In this document: positions 23,196-36,040 of the stretch, piece by piece
Numbering within the stretch: position 1 is the stretch's first letter
Layout: every line of letters starts with the position of its first letter
Source of the DNA: Acholoe squamosa
Lineage: Eukaryota; Annelida; Polychaeta; Phyllodocida; Polynoidae
Direction: 5' to 3'
Length of the DNA stretch: 64,000 bases
Assembly (NCBI GenBank): GCA_949317995.1
Contig: OX439038.1
Location: 59,912,813 to 59,976,812, forward strand
Notes under the pieces: generated by a model
Databases searched by the model: none
What the model was told of the DNA's origin: nothing
What the model saw: the letters and a program-made list of their open reading frames with translations, nothing else
Made by a program: the position numbers and the translations under genes

Positions 23196-25190
23196 TGGCC
23201 ATGTCAACATGTCAATTTTAGTGGTGTAGGACCACAATAGTAGCTTGCCAGGCACTGGCAGTAGTCAATTGGACTCAAGGCTGCACCCACAGAGGGTGCA
23301 GTGTTGGAAATTGGTTTAGAATAAACAAAAGCTGTAAAATTATGAAAGCCTTACAAATAATTCCCATAAATCAGAATACTTGCATCTGATATATTTTGGA
23401 GACCAGAAGATTTTATTCATGAGACAAGGCAGAAAATAATTTACTAGAGTTCTGATAGATGGCAGCAATAGTAAAATGACTAGTGTCACACACTGGGCTC
23501 TCTACACCGCCTCTCAGCTTGGCGATTGTACTAACTTAGTTCTTGCGCGTGGTTTTGACTGATTAAGGCTGGGACTTAATAATAGATACCATTCTTGCGG
23601 GTGGGGGGATCTTGGATGATATGTTGATAGGGCTAATCAGCCTTTACATGTCAGACTATAATGCATTCTATTGAAAATTTTAACTTTTACGAACAATACA
23701 AGGAGTTTCCATGCATTTTACCCTAATTTTTCAATAAATTACCTGTCACAGGCACAAATACTCTAAGGCCATTGTGGCGATGGAAACAGTAATCTATATC
23801 GGAGGTCATCAAGGGTGTCCCAGTTTCTTTTGTAAAGAAGTCTTGGGTTTTGCATTACTATGGATTTATAGATTCTCCCCTCAGGCAATGGAGAGGAACA
23901 GATGCTCACCATACTGAGGCTAAAGGGACAGAAAAATGGGAGTGGGGGCAGCATCTGACAGCATCAGCCCACACCCTGGAGTTACATGAGCCATGCTGGC
24001 CAGTGTAGTCTTTCACAAACATGGTGAAAGTGATGCCTACAGCTACACTATAGTGATACCCCAAAGGGTAGGTGTAGGTTGCTAAAATGTTCTCAAATAT
24101 ACTGCCAAAGTGGGATGGTCTCTATATGGTCAAGGCTTCCTGTGAAGATGAGAATACTCTTCCTGTGAGGGATAAAATTGGTCTTACCACCATCTGCCTC
24201 ACTGTGGAATTATTGCAGTCATGACATGACATGACCATCTGCCTCACTGTGGAATTATTGCAGTCATGACATGACTGCAGGATAACTATAGGGAATACAA
24301 AGAGAATTGTCTCCTTACTCCAAATATTTTCATTTTCAATACATAATCTCTATTTCATGAGTATGGTAGTAGAATGTTCTGGTGGCTTTAATCACGGTGA
24401 TCCCTTCAGATCAGTCTTGCGTATTAGATAAGGTTATTTATTCTAATTCCACTGAGAATCATTCCAGATGATCATATTTTAATGTCTTTCTACATTTGTG
24501 AGAAAACCCTATTTATAGGCCGTTGTCCAAGGCCTACCATAAAGAAAACCCATTAGGGTTATAGGTTTCTATGCCCAAGTTTAGTTAATAATATAACCTG
24601 TGTCTAAAACATATTCCTTGCCTTGTTTTATAGCATATATTATGATGTAAGGGGCCTTGGAAAGTGACGACCTAATACGCAGCGATCAAATTTAATAAAG
24701 CAAGAACAAAAACGGTATATATGGGTAAGGATAGGCCTATATGCAGGTTTATAACACGGTTAATGAGTTTTCAGTGCGTAAAATGGATAATATGAGTTCT
24801 GATATCTAGCGATATAAGAACCCAAAATTGACAGCAGATGCACAGCGGAGCGGACATATTGAATCCTACCTTGACAACGAGTTGACAAGAAAGTAAATTT
24901 GCTTCATTTTTAAAGCTTATGTACCAAATCTAGCGAAATGCTTTGGACATAACATAGTTGAAACCTCATTCTAACTCCCTGTCGGGTAGATTACTTGATA
25001 TTAAGGCTGAATTTAACATAAAAAAATAGTAAACTTTCGAAGCAAGCGACTGGCAGTGCGTCTTCGTCATTCTGTCAACACTACAGGTGCCACCGCCTGG
25101 TGTGTACAGAATGGATTAGATTTTAGACTGGCGCAGCTCTGTCTCAATGTGTTCGCGCTAGTAGGCCTATGAGAATGGGAGATGCAGGAG
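23196..25190. other. Non-coding spacer
   Basis: No gene or transposon was recognised, apart from a perfect short tandem duplication at 24191-24275. Confidence 0.4.
24191..24275. repeat. Tandem duplication, 45-base period
   Basis: The stretch CATCTGCCTCACTGTGGAAT...TCATGACATGAC occurs twice with no visible difference (24191-24230 and 24236-24275). It is a recent local duplication. Confidence 0.9.
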
Positions 25191-25204
25191 GTCGCCAGCT
25201 TAAC

Positions 25205-25265
25205 CATACGTTAACATGAAACCAAGATGGCGGAGGGCCGTCTTGTCGACTCGCAAAAGAAATGA
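25205..25265 (+). promoter_or_regulatory. Possible transcription start region with YY1-type site
   Basis: The word AAGATGGCGG near 25233 is the consensus YY1 site often found at start sites of animal housekeeping genes. It contains an ATG followed by only twelve codons to a stop, so no protein is predicted. No downstream gene was recognised. Confidence 0.25.
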
Positions 25266-25329
25266 ATGGATTCTATCTATTTTAAAGGTAAATACTTAGA
25301 ATTAATGGTGGAAACCGTGTTATAAGCGC

Positions 25330-25450
25330 AATATATAATGAATAGACTTGCACTCGCTGGCTTCATGGGTTTCATATAAGCATTCGCCTTCGGCTCATGC
25401 TTATATCACCCCCTGAAGCCAACTCGTGCAAGTCTATTCATCATATATTA
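25330..25450. mobile_element. Near-perfect hairpin element (foldback/MITE)
   Basis: Arms 25330-25369 and 25410-25450 pair over about 40 bases (for example GAATAGACTTGCACTCG against CGTGCAAGTCTATTC). The centre (ATATAAGCAT...ATGCTTATAT) is itself palindromic around a CGCCTTCGGCT turn, so the whole 121 bases can fold into one stem. It does not encode a protein. It is likely a short foldback transposon. Confidence 0.75.
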
Positions 25451-26155
25451 CTTCCCTAGGCACTACCGCTATGTGTCTAGGCCTCGGTGACACCACAGAC
25501 TAGATTTCTACCTTTAGAATTAGGCCTAGGCCTAACTAAACCTTACAAAGTGAAACATGTAGGCCTATGCAGAACTAATGGTTTATTTCACGGGAGGACA
25601 TATCCTGTTGTCCATCACTATCCCCACCACAAACAGGGCATCGTGACGTTTCCGCTTTCCCCACTTCCTGTTCCGTATTTCACTGGAAGTGCCTCCATTT
25701 GCACTGTTGGCTTCCGGGAAACATTGACCTTGCCCCCCTTCTATCACACCACATGGTCCCTGTCGGCTTGCCAACCTTCCCCTGTCCCAAATTTCAGCCC
25801 TGCTTAACGCTCATTCAAATGTATCGATCCACTTTCCATTTTATCAGTGAGCTTGCGCGTGAGGTGCACCGTCCAATAGGAAGAGGCGTCTGATTTCTGG
25901 TTGGGTGTGCATGACGCACGTTGTGATTGGCTGACGGATCAGGATGAGTCAACAAGTCGGTGGTCAGTGCTGTCAATGCTTGACACTCATGGAATATCAG
26001 TTTGGTCATCACTCACATGCCCCACCACCGGAAAGACCCTTAATCCTCTATTCCATTATTTAGGCGTGCTGGCAATTCCTTTGTCAGATATAGATTATTT
26101 TCATCAATATCATGTGAATTTGCTCCATACTGGAGTAAGAAAAAGGTTACACTTT

Positions 26156-26630
26156 GGTCCAATCTAGAAAGCTAGGCCGAGGTCCCACCAGGTGGTCCAA
26201 TTTAGGCAACTAAATTCGACCCAATACTACAACTATGGTCCAATTTAGGCAACTCAAGCTGGTCCAATTTAGGCAACTTTTCATCTTTCTCATTGATAGT
26301 TTGTTTTCTAAAACATGACAATGGTTTTTCACAAATTTCATTCTAGTCTTAAAGTCTAATATGACATCTAAAAATCTGAAAGGATTTTGAATAAAAAGAT
26401 GTTGCCTAGCAACCAGGAAGGCTTAAGTAAGCAGTGACGCAAATAAGATCAAGTGGTCCAAAAACTATTTTTCAGAGAAAATGTGCATAGAATCACAAGA
26501 AAAATTATGTTTTTGAAAGTTAGTAGTGATCTTGACTTAAAAATGCTAGCATTGGAACCTAGTTCCTATTACTGCCACTAGGGGAAACAAAGGTGGTCCA
26601 ATTTAGGAGCCGGTCCAAATTAGGCAACCT
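26156..26630. repeat. Cluster of GGTCCAATTTAGGCAAC direct repeats
   Basis: The 17-base word, with small changes, occurs at 26194, 26237, 26261 and 26612, with partial copies at about 26158 and 26594. Three copies bunch at the left and two at the right of a ~300-base AT-rich centre, all in the same orientation. The spacing suggests the subterminal repeats of a small mobile element, but no inverted ends were found. Confidence 0.6.
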
Positions 26631-26898
26631 TCCCCTTGGCACATGCAGCTATGCCTATTGGGTAGGCTAAAACCTGTTAACATTGACTCAAAATTCCTGG
26701 TGTTATTTATTCCTCTTTCACTATCTAAAGGAACATAACATGAGAAGTGGGTGTAGGCCTACCATGTGTGCCAAAAGGAAACGAGAACCAAACATGCACA
26801 GACATGTTTTGCTAATGAAATTTTGTTCTGTATCATCCTTGGTATCACAACAACATAAGCCTACTTATTCTCTATCTATTCTATTTTCTTCCTACTAG

Positions 26899-27071
26899 CA
26901 ACAGCTTTAATGCAGCAGCAGAAAGAGAAACCAGCTTGTAGAGCGGAGAAAAATATTTTGATTTCGCCTATTAAGGCCCACAAACCACCCCATAGACCTG
27001 CCCTTCGCTTCAGAACTACCTGCACTGCTATATACAGGACGGTCCTTTATTCACTATCAGCATCAGAATAG
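26899..27071 (+). other. Possible orphan exon
   Basis: A pyrimidine-rich stretch ending CTTCCTACTAG is followed by an open frame of 56 codons running to a TAG. Its translation is basic and non-repetitive (ISPIKAHKPPHRPALRFRTT) and could be a terminal exon. A second frame over the same bases is also open, and no partner exons or known family were recognised. Confidence 0.15.
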
Positions 27072-30000
27072 CTACGCCAGTGATGGTTATGATGATGATA
27101 GTGATGATAGCAGTGGGTTCATCGGGTCACAGGATGATTATATAGGTCCAAAATGGCGGTAAACAGGCAAGTCAGCAGAGCAAATTATCTGAAATGCCAG
27201 ATGAGTTTCTATATCCCCCTTGCCTTGAGCCTATGGGGTGGTAGTATAATAGTGATAGAGGCATTTGATGGCTCTGGAACCCACACAACAGTCACCAGAA
27301 GGAACCATCACTATAATCATTGTACTCTCGTCCCGCGGTCACTAGCCTGATGAGATTTCCACCATTTTGGTATCATCAAACCTAATGGCGTTGTTACAAT
27401 GTTGCTGGAGAGGTAACTTGTTCTAGAGAAAAGGAACCTTAAACATCGCGATGTCACTGTTTTGAAGATGGTATCTCTAGGATAATTGAATAGTCACTGG
27501 TGTAGTCTGGCAGGTGGGAGCGCTCGGACTTGGGTGGCGCCCTCTACAAGTGGTCATCAGAAGGATGGACTGCGCAGGCGCCGGAGGCTGCTCAAAAATT
27601 GACGTCCTTGGACTTTTCACAACCTTCTCCTCCCCACTCTCATAAACACTTAGGCCAGGGAGCTTACATTGCTTAGGCCTACCCCTGCCCCCTTCACTCT
27701 CTAACTTGGTCCTTCCCATCTACCTATATAGCTTTATTACCTGTGGCTTCCTATTATCCAGTTGCAGCTGTCGTCTGTTCTTTCCTCTTTGTTCACACTT
27801 TGCCGTCTGCTTCTTTTCAATTTACGTGTTGCCCCAGCTATTACACCGCTCCTATCCTCTTTTTGCCCATGAGTTCCCGTTATGCTTTCTATCCACATCT
27901 TAAGCCGCCGTTATGCTTCCACCCTTGGGATTGGTTAGCATCGATCTTGATTTCCCTTGACCTGAGATGCCGTTTTTTCTTTTCTTTTCATCGTGCAAAT
28001 GCTATCTGGGCAGAACAAGTCATAACTGTATTTTCAATAAAATAAGAATATACCAGCGTGTTGGCATTTAATCGTCTGCCCCCAACTGGCTCGTATCTAC
28101 TACATGCACGGGGAAGGTCCACATGCATTGTCAGCATAGGTAAACCTACATAATCCTATATGCCCCATGTCTCTCGGTATCTTCTTAGATACTGGGTACC
28201 CCTGGATGCTCTGAGGGTTCCTTCCACCCATTCAACATCCATTTATATTGAAGAAGCGTGTGTCAACGGCTGTGACAGTCAGGGCGTTAGGAACTCGGTC
28301 ACCATGGTAATGACGGCGATTAAAGCGTCTCCGATGCGTTGCGCATGCGTGAACACACAAGGGTTGCTTCCAATATGGTGCCCTATGACCTTTGTGTGGA
28401 AATGGCTAGAACTGGATAGGAGGCACCACGCAAGCTGTAGGGAAGTTAGAGACAATAAGATGATTTCTAATAGTGAGCGGGGGTAATCCTGAAATGGGCT
28501 ATGTAGACCTACTGGCTTTTGTAGAAATAAAAGTCAATCACAGACCGAGTAGATGGTATCGTTTTAGGTGTGGTGTTAATATCACCAGCCATTTGATAAC
28601 AATTGCCTATTGAGGTACCGCTAACTGCTTTGCCCGCACCCCCGGAAAAAAAAAAGTGTTTTAGAATCCCTGTAAGAATTGATTGGTATCCATTAAAAAG
28701 GGTAGCCATTAGATATCTGATCGGTCATTTTATCCCCCTTTGTGGACCCCCTCCCTCACCTCGTCAGCTCTCAGTCTGTCCACAACCACCACCCCTCACC
28801 ACCACCAGCTAATGGTCGCCTCTGACCACACAATGCCTGTGATATATCACACAGGGAACAGTCAGAGAGTAGCTCATGGGAAAGGGGGGGGGGTCAGTGG
28901 GAGCTGCTCACCCTGTTAGCATTCAGACGACGTCAGCTACATTGTTCCTGACTAGACACGACTTGGAGCACCGCCCTGCCTCTGCACTCCAGGCCCTCCA
29001 GTCGCCAAGTCAGAGCCTCCAGGGTCTCTTTCATAGCCTTACCAGTCCCCAGGAGGGACCAAGGGACGTCTAGAGATCCCTTGGAATTATCATATTTCTT
29101 TGGTCCCCGCTGATGAAGAGCAACCCCACCTCATACCCTTGTGCCTAATGTTATAAATGGGTCGACTTGGAGACTGGTGGCGACTGGGGCAGTGAGTTGG
29201 CAGACCCACAGGGGACAAGAGGTGGAATGAAGGAGGGGGAGAGCTGCTCCATTGGATGGAACAGCTCGATGTCTAGAGGGGAACCTGGGCATAGCTATGA
29301 ATTTAAATTTGTTCTACTACTTAAAAATGGTACTACTTAAAAATGGCACACTGTCGATTATAAAGATTGATCTGTAATATGGAAAAGGTAATGAAGGCGT
29401 CTGCACAGAAACAAATACTCAATGATTAGATACTTTCAATGAGTTATGCGGGATAAAAATTTCCATTGTCTGCTAGTCTCACAGCTGCATAGGACACCTT
29501 AAAATTTTCAAATAAAGTTAAGTGAAGAGTACTACAATAGTTTCAATGAATGTGTGGAATGCTGTTACATTGCCACTACCTGTAGTTTTTCGCCCACCTG
29601 AACCACCCACACGCCTCTCCCTCTTTTAATAAGGTATCACATGTTCCAATTAGTTATCTATGCTCTATGTCTCTGGACCTACAGGTCAGTCTACCTCATC
29701 AGTTTTCTCAAGTGTAAGCTGACCCATAGAGGAAGCAGTTTCTCCCGACACTACATTGGGGCAAAAACATTTCTGGGAATTCATGAGAGTACTCCACAAA
29801 AGGGAATCCCATCGTTTTCCTTCAAAACTCACGTCCCGCTGCTCATCACTCCCATTCCTAATTACAAAACGTTTAATTTGTGAACTAGACAGCTGGGGTA
29901 TAGGCTTGATAAATGAAGTGGATGGGCAACTAAGATAGAAAAGTGAAGTAGAAAAATGTAGCAGGAAACCTTGTCAAATGAGGATGCTGACTGGAGGAGG

Positions 30001-32099
30001 GAGATAGCGAAACGGGGATGCGGAAAACCAATGGTAAAATGAACTGACAAAAATACACATTCCAAAATGTCTATATGCTATCATAACACCAATACGGGGT
30101 AGGGGCAAATATTAGCAGGGGCGAAGGTAATGGTTGAAGAGGTCAGCACGAAGTGATCAATGATAGTTGGATGACAGTACGTATGGCCATTGCCAAAGTT
30201 CACACCAGGACATGGTGAGGGGAAGTGAGTCGTGAGTATGAGTGAGCAGGTGGTAAACCAGGAATCAGAGCTGGATCTCAGGTGCCAAAGTTGCACTGTA
30301 CGTGCAAGTATTCAGACCCTTCTCAGCACTCCTATACTCTATCTACGACTATGTTGGCGTATTCTTTTAGCAATAGCCGGAACTACATCACCGAAAGAAG
30401 TGCTGATAATGACATGGACAAAGCAAGGATCAACTGCAATAACGACAGCAATATCAGCTACAGCAGCGCACAGACAGCAGGAGCAAAATGATAAAGCGAT
30501 AAATTCACAACAAAAGGTCTGAACAGAAGCATAGATCTCAAATGTGTGAATCAGGGTTACATGTGCTGATGCAGGTTAGATCCCATTTTTCATGCATCGC
30601 AATTAAATCGCAATTGGCAGTAATAACTAGAATAATTTTGTAACTGACACTCAAGGAAGCCGAGATAATATTACCCTTTCATCAGAATCCCCCCAGAATT
30701 AACTTGAGACTGAACCATGGCATTGGCTCCATAGCATCGGCTTGGAGACTCATAGGTTGTTCATTTCGAGGGTTGGACACTATGTTCCAACATCAATAGC
30801 AATTGTAAGAGAATCAGCTGATACGTGCTATAAGTAACAACTGCCACAGCAGCCATAATATTTTAATTAGATACAATAGCAATAGTAACTATAGATACCA
30901 CTTTTTCACTGGACCTGAATATCAAGACAGTTATTAAACCTTAGGTCGGAGGTAGTTTTTTTGTTGTTGATAATGTGTGCACATGTTTTAAGGGCGTTAG
31001 TACTGGGGGTCCTGGAGCTAGTAGCCCATATTGAGGATTCCAAGGGCTGCAAAGACCATTTAGGACAAAGGTCAGACATTTGTTGTTTAGCAGACGCACT
31101 ATACTTGCCCATACCTTGATAACCCCCAGCCTTTCTCACACTCCATCCAAGCACCCAGGCCGTCTGTATGGAGCTGGCGGATACAGATGGGCTTTATCAT
31201 AGCGCTGTCCTCCTCCCTACAAAGGCTAAGGAAGTCATTGCCGCGCCCGCGCGTCCCCCGGGCCTCAATAAAGGTAATGGAACACTCGGCCACCCGACTC
31301 CTCGCCCAAGCCTTGATGGCGTTGCAAATGAAGATTGGCTCTCCCCTGATGCCTCTGCTGCTCTAACCTACCTCCAGCTTCACGCCATTCCAGGAGGTAG
31401 ACGCCGTCTCAGCTTTCCCCCCCACAATTACATAATCACCAAACCGATTGGTGGTTGATTAAGGGTCCGTGGCCGCCCTGAGGAGGAGGTAGTGAACCGT
31501 GGTGGGGGCTGGAGGAGAGCTAGTGTAAGGGATGGCGGGGACGGGAGGAGATTGAGTGGTATGGACTGGAGGAGGGGGAGTAACCTGAGACCCTTCTAAG
31601 GAGGCTCACTAACGGTCATTGGGCACTCTCTGACCTCTCCCCATGGACCGACTACCCATTCTCCTCCCTATGCCGGCCGCCTGGCTCACCCATGATCACA
31701 TATTTTTGTCGATTATTTTCCATCGTTGCTTTACCCTCATTTCTTGCATTTCCTAGGGTTATACTAAATGCCTGGTTTCTATAGATGTGATAATGATTCA
31801 GTGAATATTTGTAACAGGATTTTGAAATATATCGGGAATGTATAGCATTTAAAATCGATGATGCGAAAGTCTTGCTGAGTTTCCCCCATTGCTACCGAAA
31901 GAGACCCAAAGTCCCCGTGTCCTTTCAGAGTCCACCTCATGGGATTGGGACAAAATGTAGTTTGCCTATCCGTGGGGACAAAGCGAGACTTTTGGGTTCT
32001 GTCTTTCTATTCAAAATTCCCAGCACTTACTTTTCATTCCACCGTGACCATCAAATGTCCAGCAATTCAATTTTATCCATCCAGTATCTTCTTTTCTAT
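27072..32099. other. Long non-coding stretch
   Basis: No protein family, RNA gene or paired terminal repeat was recognised on either strand. Around 27720-28060 a pyrimidine-rich segment ends in AATAAAATAAG, which could be a polyadenylation region of an unknown transcript or repeat. Around 31230-31700 the DNA is relatively rich in G, C and CpG but shows no convincing coding frame. Confidence 0.4.
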
Positions 32100-32220
32100 A
32101 AGAGATTGAGACAGAGATAGACAGAGAGAAACAGAGACAGAGAGAGGCAGAGAGAGACAGGGACAGAGACAGAGACAGACAGACAGGGGGGAGGGGTAGA
32201 TAAGAGGGAGAGGGGACGAG
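32100..32220. repeat. GA/CAGA purine-rich tract
   Basis: Imperfect GACAGA/GAGACAGA units over about 120 bases. Confidence 0.85.
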
Positions 32221-32439
32221 AAAGACAAAACAATAATGAAAAGAGTGTGTGCCTACAGAGAGAAGAGAGATGCGTTAGGATGAAAAACGTTTAATCTTCT
32301 CAAGAAGGCCAATTATGGTTTCAAATAGAAAATGATCTATTGAGCATTATGGTATTCATTAGACATTCCCCCTTGTCATGTAATCGATATAAATCATCCT
32401 TGCTATCATTTAACCTGCTCCCCTTGTCGTTATAAATGT

Positions 32440-32640
32440 ATATATATATGTAGGGGCGTTGTAACACATGTGCCGACGCCAGCCAATGGATCTCTTTGAC
32501 ACGTCAGCCAATGGAAGGCATTGACACATGGGCGGACGGACAGGGCGGGATGCTATCGTGTGTCTTAATGGAGCCTGGATACCGGCGACCTATGGGTGAC
32601 GCATGACCTTTCTGGGTCTTCCTGTTTCTGTTGCGAGCTC
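32440..32640 (+). promoter_or_regulatory. Promoter-like cluster of CCAAT and GC boxes
   Basis: Two AGCCAATGG words (near 32480 and 32510) are followed by GC-rich words (GGGCGGACGG, GGGCGGGATG near 32530-32555). The region is richer in CpG than its surroundings. No downstream coding exon was recognised, so this is only a candidate. Confidence 0.2.
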
Positions 32641-32954
32641 CTAAGGTGGCCGGAAAACTACCATGCTATAAGCAGAGACTGGGTATTGACATAATAGTCC
32701 AACCTAATAACTATCGGGAACATCGAGGTAAAGCGTGGGGCATATTACAGAAAAGGTCGATATAAAGGGGAAGGAATGTAAGATAACGTCAAAAGGGGGT
32801 AAGGATCACAGACCCATAAACAACATAAAATAAGTTAGCAAGTAGGAAAGGAAATATTTATTATTAGGGGGGGGGGCTCTATACGTTAACATGGCCTAGG
32901 TTTATATTGAGGGGAGCAGCCCCCTGCCCCCGCCCCTGTCCTATGCCGCTTGCA

Positions 32955-32990
32955 AGTTGAGAGGTCCCGGGTTCAAAACCCGGTGTTTCC
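32955..32990 (+). other. tRNA T-arm-like sequence
   Basis: CCGGGTTCAAAACCCGG forms a perfect 5-base stem with a 7-base TTCAAAA loop, like a tRNA T-arm and an internal B box. No acceptable acceptor, D or anticodon arms could be drawn around it. It may be a remnant of a tRNA gene or tRNA-derived SINE, or chance. Confidence 0.2.
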
Positions 32991-33338
32991 AAGTAAGTTT
33001 TCGCCGACCTCTACACCTGTATTCATCCATTATATGTCTACATGATGCATAAACACAGTGATGGCGAATTGTTCACCACTGCCACCTTTGGTGGAAACAT
33101 TATTACAGATATGGAAGTGGTGTATACGGCACATGGCTATTGTATTATTGACCAATGGGAGGCATCCCTGGCATATACTGTGGAGTCGGGGGCTGAAGGT
33201 GTTAGTCATAGTGCCGTCGGGGGCTGATGGCGGCCCCCAGCTGATAAAGGCTATGTGAGCTATATGTGAGGCAGATGGCCACATTAGCACATCATAATAT
33301 CTTTTGTAGGCTGTACCAGCCTAGGTTAATCTATTAGA

Positions 33339-33407
33339 TATTAATTGACGCGTCTTTAAAAGACGCGGCTTTAAAAGAAGTGTCTTTAAAAGACGCATCA
33401 ACTAATA
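33339..33407. repeat. Short palindromic element built on GTCTTTAAAAGACGC
   Basis: Outer arms TATTAATTGACGCGTC and GACGCATCAACTAATA are inverted. Each carries the self-complementary GTCTTTAAAAGAC, and a third degenerate copy sits in the middle. The whole structure is about 69 bases. Confidence 0.6.
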
Positions 33408-34616
33408 TTTATGAAATCGCTAGGGAAAAACAAGGGTCCAAGGGTTATAAACATATTCTCACATTTTTCAATTCAGATCCTAGTGGTCAAGCTGGTCATT
33501 TATAGATGGGAGTGCAGTCCGTGGAAGATACAATCCCGGATCACGAAACAAAAAATATCATGTTTATAATGCTATATTTTGACCAGAGGTAGAGCTATCC
33601 CCAGGCATAGACCTCAGTATTTTTATCAGTAGTATACCAGACCCCTTTTGATATTAGAGAATTATCCGACTTTATTAGATAAGATGAGGAATCCAAGTTT
33701 TAAAGCGTTTTCTTCACAATTATAGATGGAGGCAATTTGTGTTTAATTTCTCCTGAAAACATCCGTTGTCCATTGTTCTTCATCACCATCAGCTGAATAT
33801 CATTCAAGCATAACTCACCACAAATCAATAGAAATCCCTTATTTCAAAATCTCTTACGATGATCATTTCATCTCTGCAAAATGCACCGATCTATTACATT
33901 GACAACCTGCAATTCACGCATAAATATAAAAGCCACCACACAACAAGCTTCAATTATTGAATTACTCCCCCTGGAACCCTCCATTATTTCCTAATAATTC
34001 CATCACCAACTACCATCCAATAGGCAATTTCCTACAACCCACTACCTCAATTTTAAAATAATTTTGTAAAGATAAACTACGTGTCTTCATTCCCTTCCTT
34101 TGCCCCAGCCCCCGCTGTGACTTTCACCATTAATCTCTGTGGTGCCCTCAAGCGGCGTTGTGGCGTACCAGGTCAGCAGGGCATTTCAAAATGATATCTA
34201 TAGCTATGGTTTTGAAATGCCCTCCAGGGCAAGCAACCACCTGGTAACACAACTCAGTAGTATATACAAAGTGGCCTCCGCCGCAGGCTCCCCAGTGTCT
34301 AAGGTCGGGTAGTAACAGTGGTAGTAGTATATGGAAAGTGGACTTTTCTCTCAGGGTGCCATATGAGAGTGCATAGAGACCTCCAAGATTATTACACAAT
34401 GGCTCGAATCAGTGACGGATCCAGGAGCTAAATTCAAAACATCCTGCGATCTTAGTGAAAGAATTGCATAGTGGTTTCACCTGAGTACAAGAGCACTTAC
34501 AGGGAACACTCCTGATCGAAAGAGTGAATAGCCTGCTGCATACATAAACAGGGGAGGGAGGACGTTTACTGAGAGTCCTTGAGGGCACTCTAAGGTAATT
34601 CTTCCTTCTCAAGTTT
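33408..34616. other. Non-coding spacer
   Basis: No gene or repeat structure was recognised. Confidence 0.4.
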
Positions 34617-34792
34617 TGAAGTGGCACCCGATGACACCTTCTCCACACTGTAGAGCACTGTGCGGACAAGGGCTTGGCTGCACAGTAGGTACTGTGTTGC
34701 CAAGACATGCTCTCAGTGTGGCCACACAGTGCTCCTTGGCCACACAATGCTACATACAACCACATATGTGCTCCTTCACTCCTCTGACCCTT

Positions 34793-35312
34793 TCTCTTTC
34801 TCTCTCTCCTTCCTTTCTTTCTCTCTCCCTTTCTCTTTTTCCTTCCCTTTCCCTCCTCTCTCCCTCCCCTTTCCCTCCTCTCTCCCTTCCCTTTTCTCCC
34901 TCCTTCACTTTCCCTCCTCCCTCCCTTCCTTTATCCCTTCTCTCTCCCTCCCTCCCTTCCCCTTCTCTCCTCCCTCCCTTCTCTTTCCCTCCTCCCTTCC
35001 TTCCCTTTCCCTCCTCCCTCCCTTCCCTTTCCCTCCTCCCTCCCTCCCCTTTCTCTCCTCCTTCCCTTTCTCTCCTCCCTCCCTTCTTTTTTCCCTCCTT
35101 CCTCCCTCCCTTTCACTCCTTCCTCCTTTCCCTCCCTTCCTTTTCCCTCCCCTCCCTTCCCTTCCACTCCTCCCTTCCTCCTTTCCTTCCTTCTCTCTCT
35201 CATTCCCTCCCCTTCCCCTCCCTGCCATTTCCTCTTTCTCCCTCCCTCCCCTCCTCTTCCCCCTTTTCCCTCCCTTTCCTTTCCCTCCCTCCCCTTTCCC
35301 TCCCTCTCATTT
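34793..35312. repeat. 520-base pyrimidine tract (CTTCCCT-type)
   Basis: Almost pure C and T on the plus strand, built of TCCCTCC/CTTCC units. It could adopt triplex (H-DNA) structure. Long open frames across it are composition artefacts. Confidence 0.95.
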
Positions 35313-35364
35313 AGAGGTCTAGATTTGACATACTGACATGGCTGTTTCTTAAATCAACATGTGA

Positions 35365-36040
35365 CATGCCCACCCACTACCAGGCTACCCACCCAATACC
35401 AGGCTATCTATTTACTACCCACTTACTACCAGGCTATCCACACACTACCAGGCTATACCCATCCACTACCAGGCTACCCACCCACTACCAGCTACTCACC
35501 CACTACCAGACTACCAACCAACTACCAGGCTAATCTCCTCCACTGTAACAGGCTGCCCACCCTCTACCAGGCTACCCACCCACTACCAGGCTAATCTCCT
35601 CCACTGTAACAGGCTGCCCACACACTACCAGGCTACCCACCCACTACCAGGCTACCCACCCACTACCAGGCTAATCTCCTCCACTGTAACAGGCTGCCCA
35701 CCCACTACCAAGCTACCCACACACTACCAGGCTACCCACCCACTACCAGGCTTCCCACCCACTACCAGGCTACCCACCCACTACCAGGTTACCAACCAAC
35801 TACCAGGCTAATCTCCTCCACTGTACCAGGCTGCCCACCCACTACCAGGCTACTCACCCACTACCAGGCTACCCACCCACTACCAGGCTACCAACCAACT
35901 ACCAGGCTACCCACCCACTACCAGGCTACCCACCAGCTACCAGGCTACCCACCAACTACCAGGCTACCCACCCACTACCAGGCTATGCACCTACTACCAG
36001 GATACCCACCCACTACCACACACTACCAGGCTACCCACCC
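35365..36040. repeat. Minisatellite, ~19-base unit
   Basis: More than thirty copies of a unit of the type CTACCAGGCTACCCACCCA. A higher-order pattern adds a CTAATCTCCTCCACTGTAACAGG variant at intervals. Confidence 0.95.

Noticed and set aside
25233-25275. Short coding exon starting at the ATG of AAGATGGCGG
   Set aside because: Only twelve codons before a stop, with no donor site before it.
27350-28060. Pyrimidine-rich stretch ending in AATAAAATAAG, considered as a solo long terminal repeat
   Set aside because: No terminal inverted dinucleotides with a target duplication could be fixed, and there is no paired copy.
32940-32992. Complete tRNA gene
   Set aside because: Only the T-arm folds; acceptor, D and anticodon arms are not supported.
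34616-35322. Two overlapping open frames of 220-232 codons
   Set aside because: Ser/Leu/Pro-rich translation of the pyrimidine tract; all frames are open because of composition.
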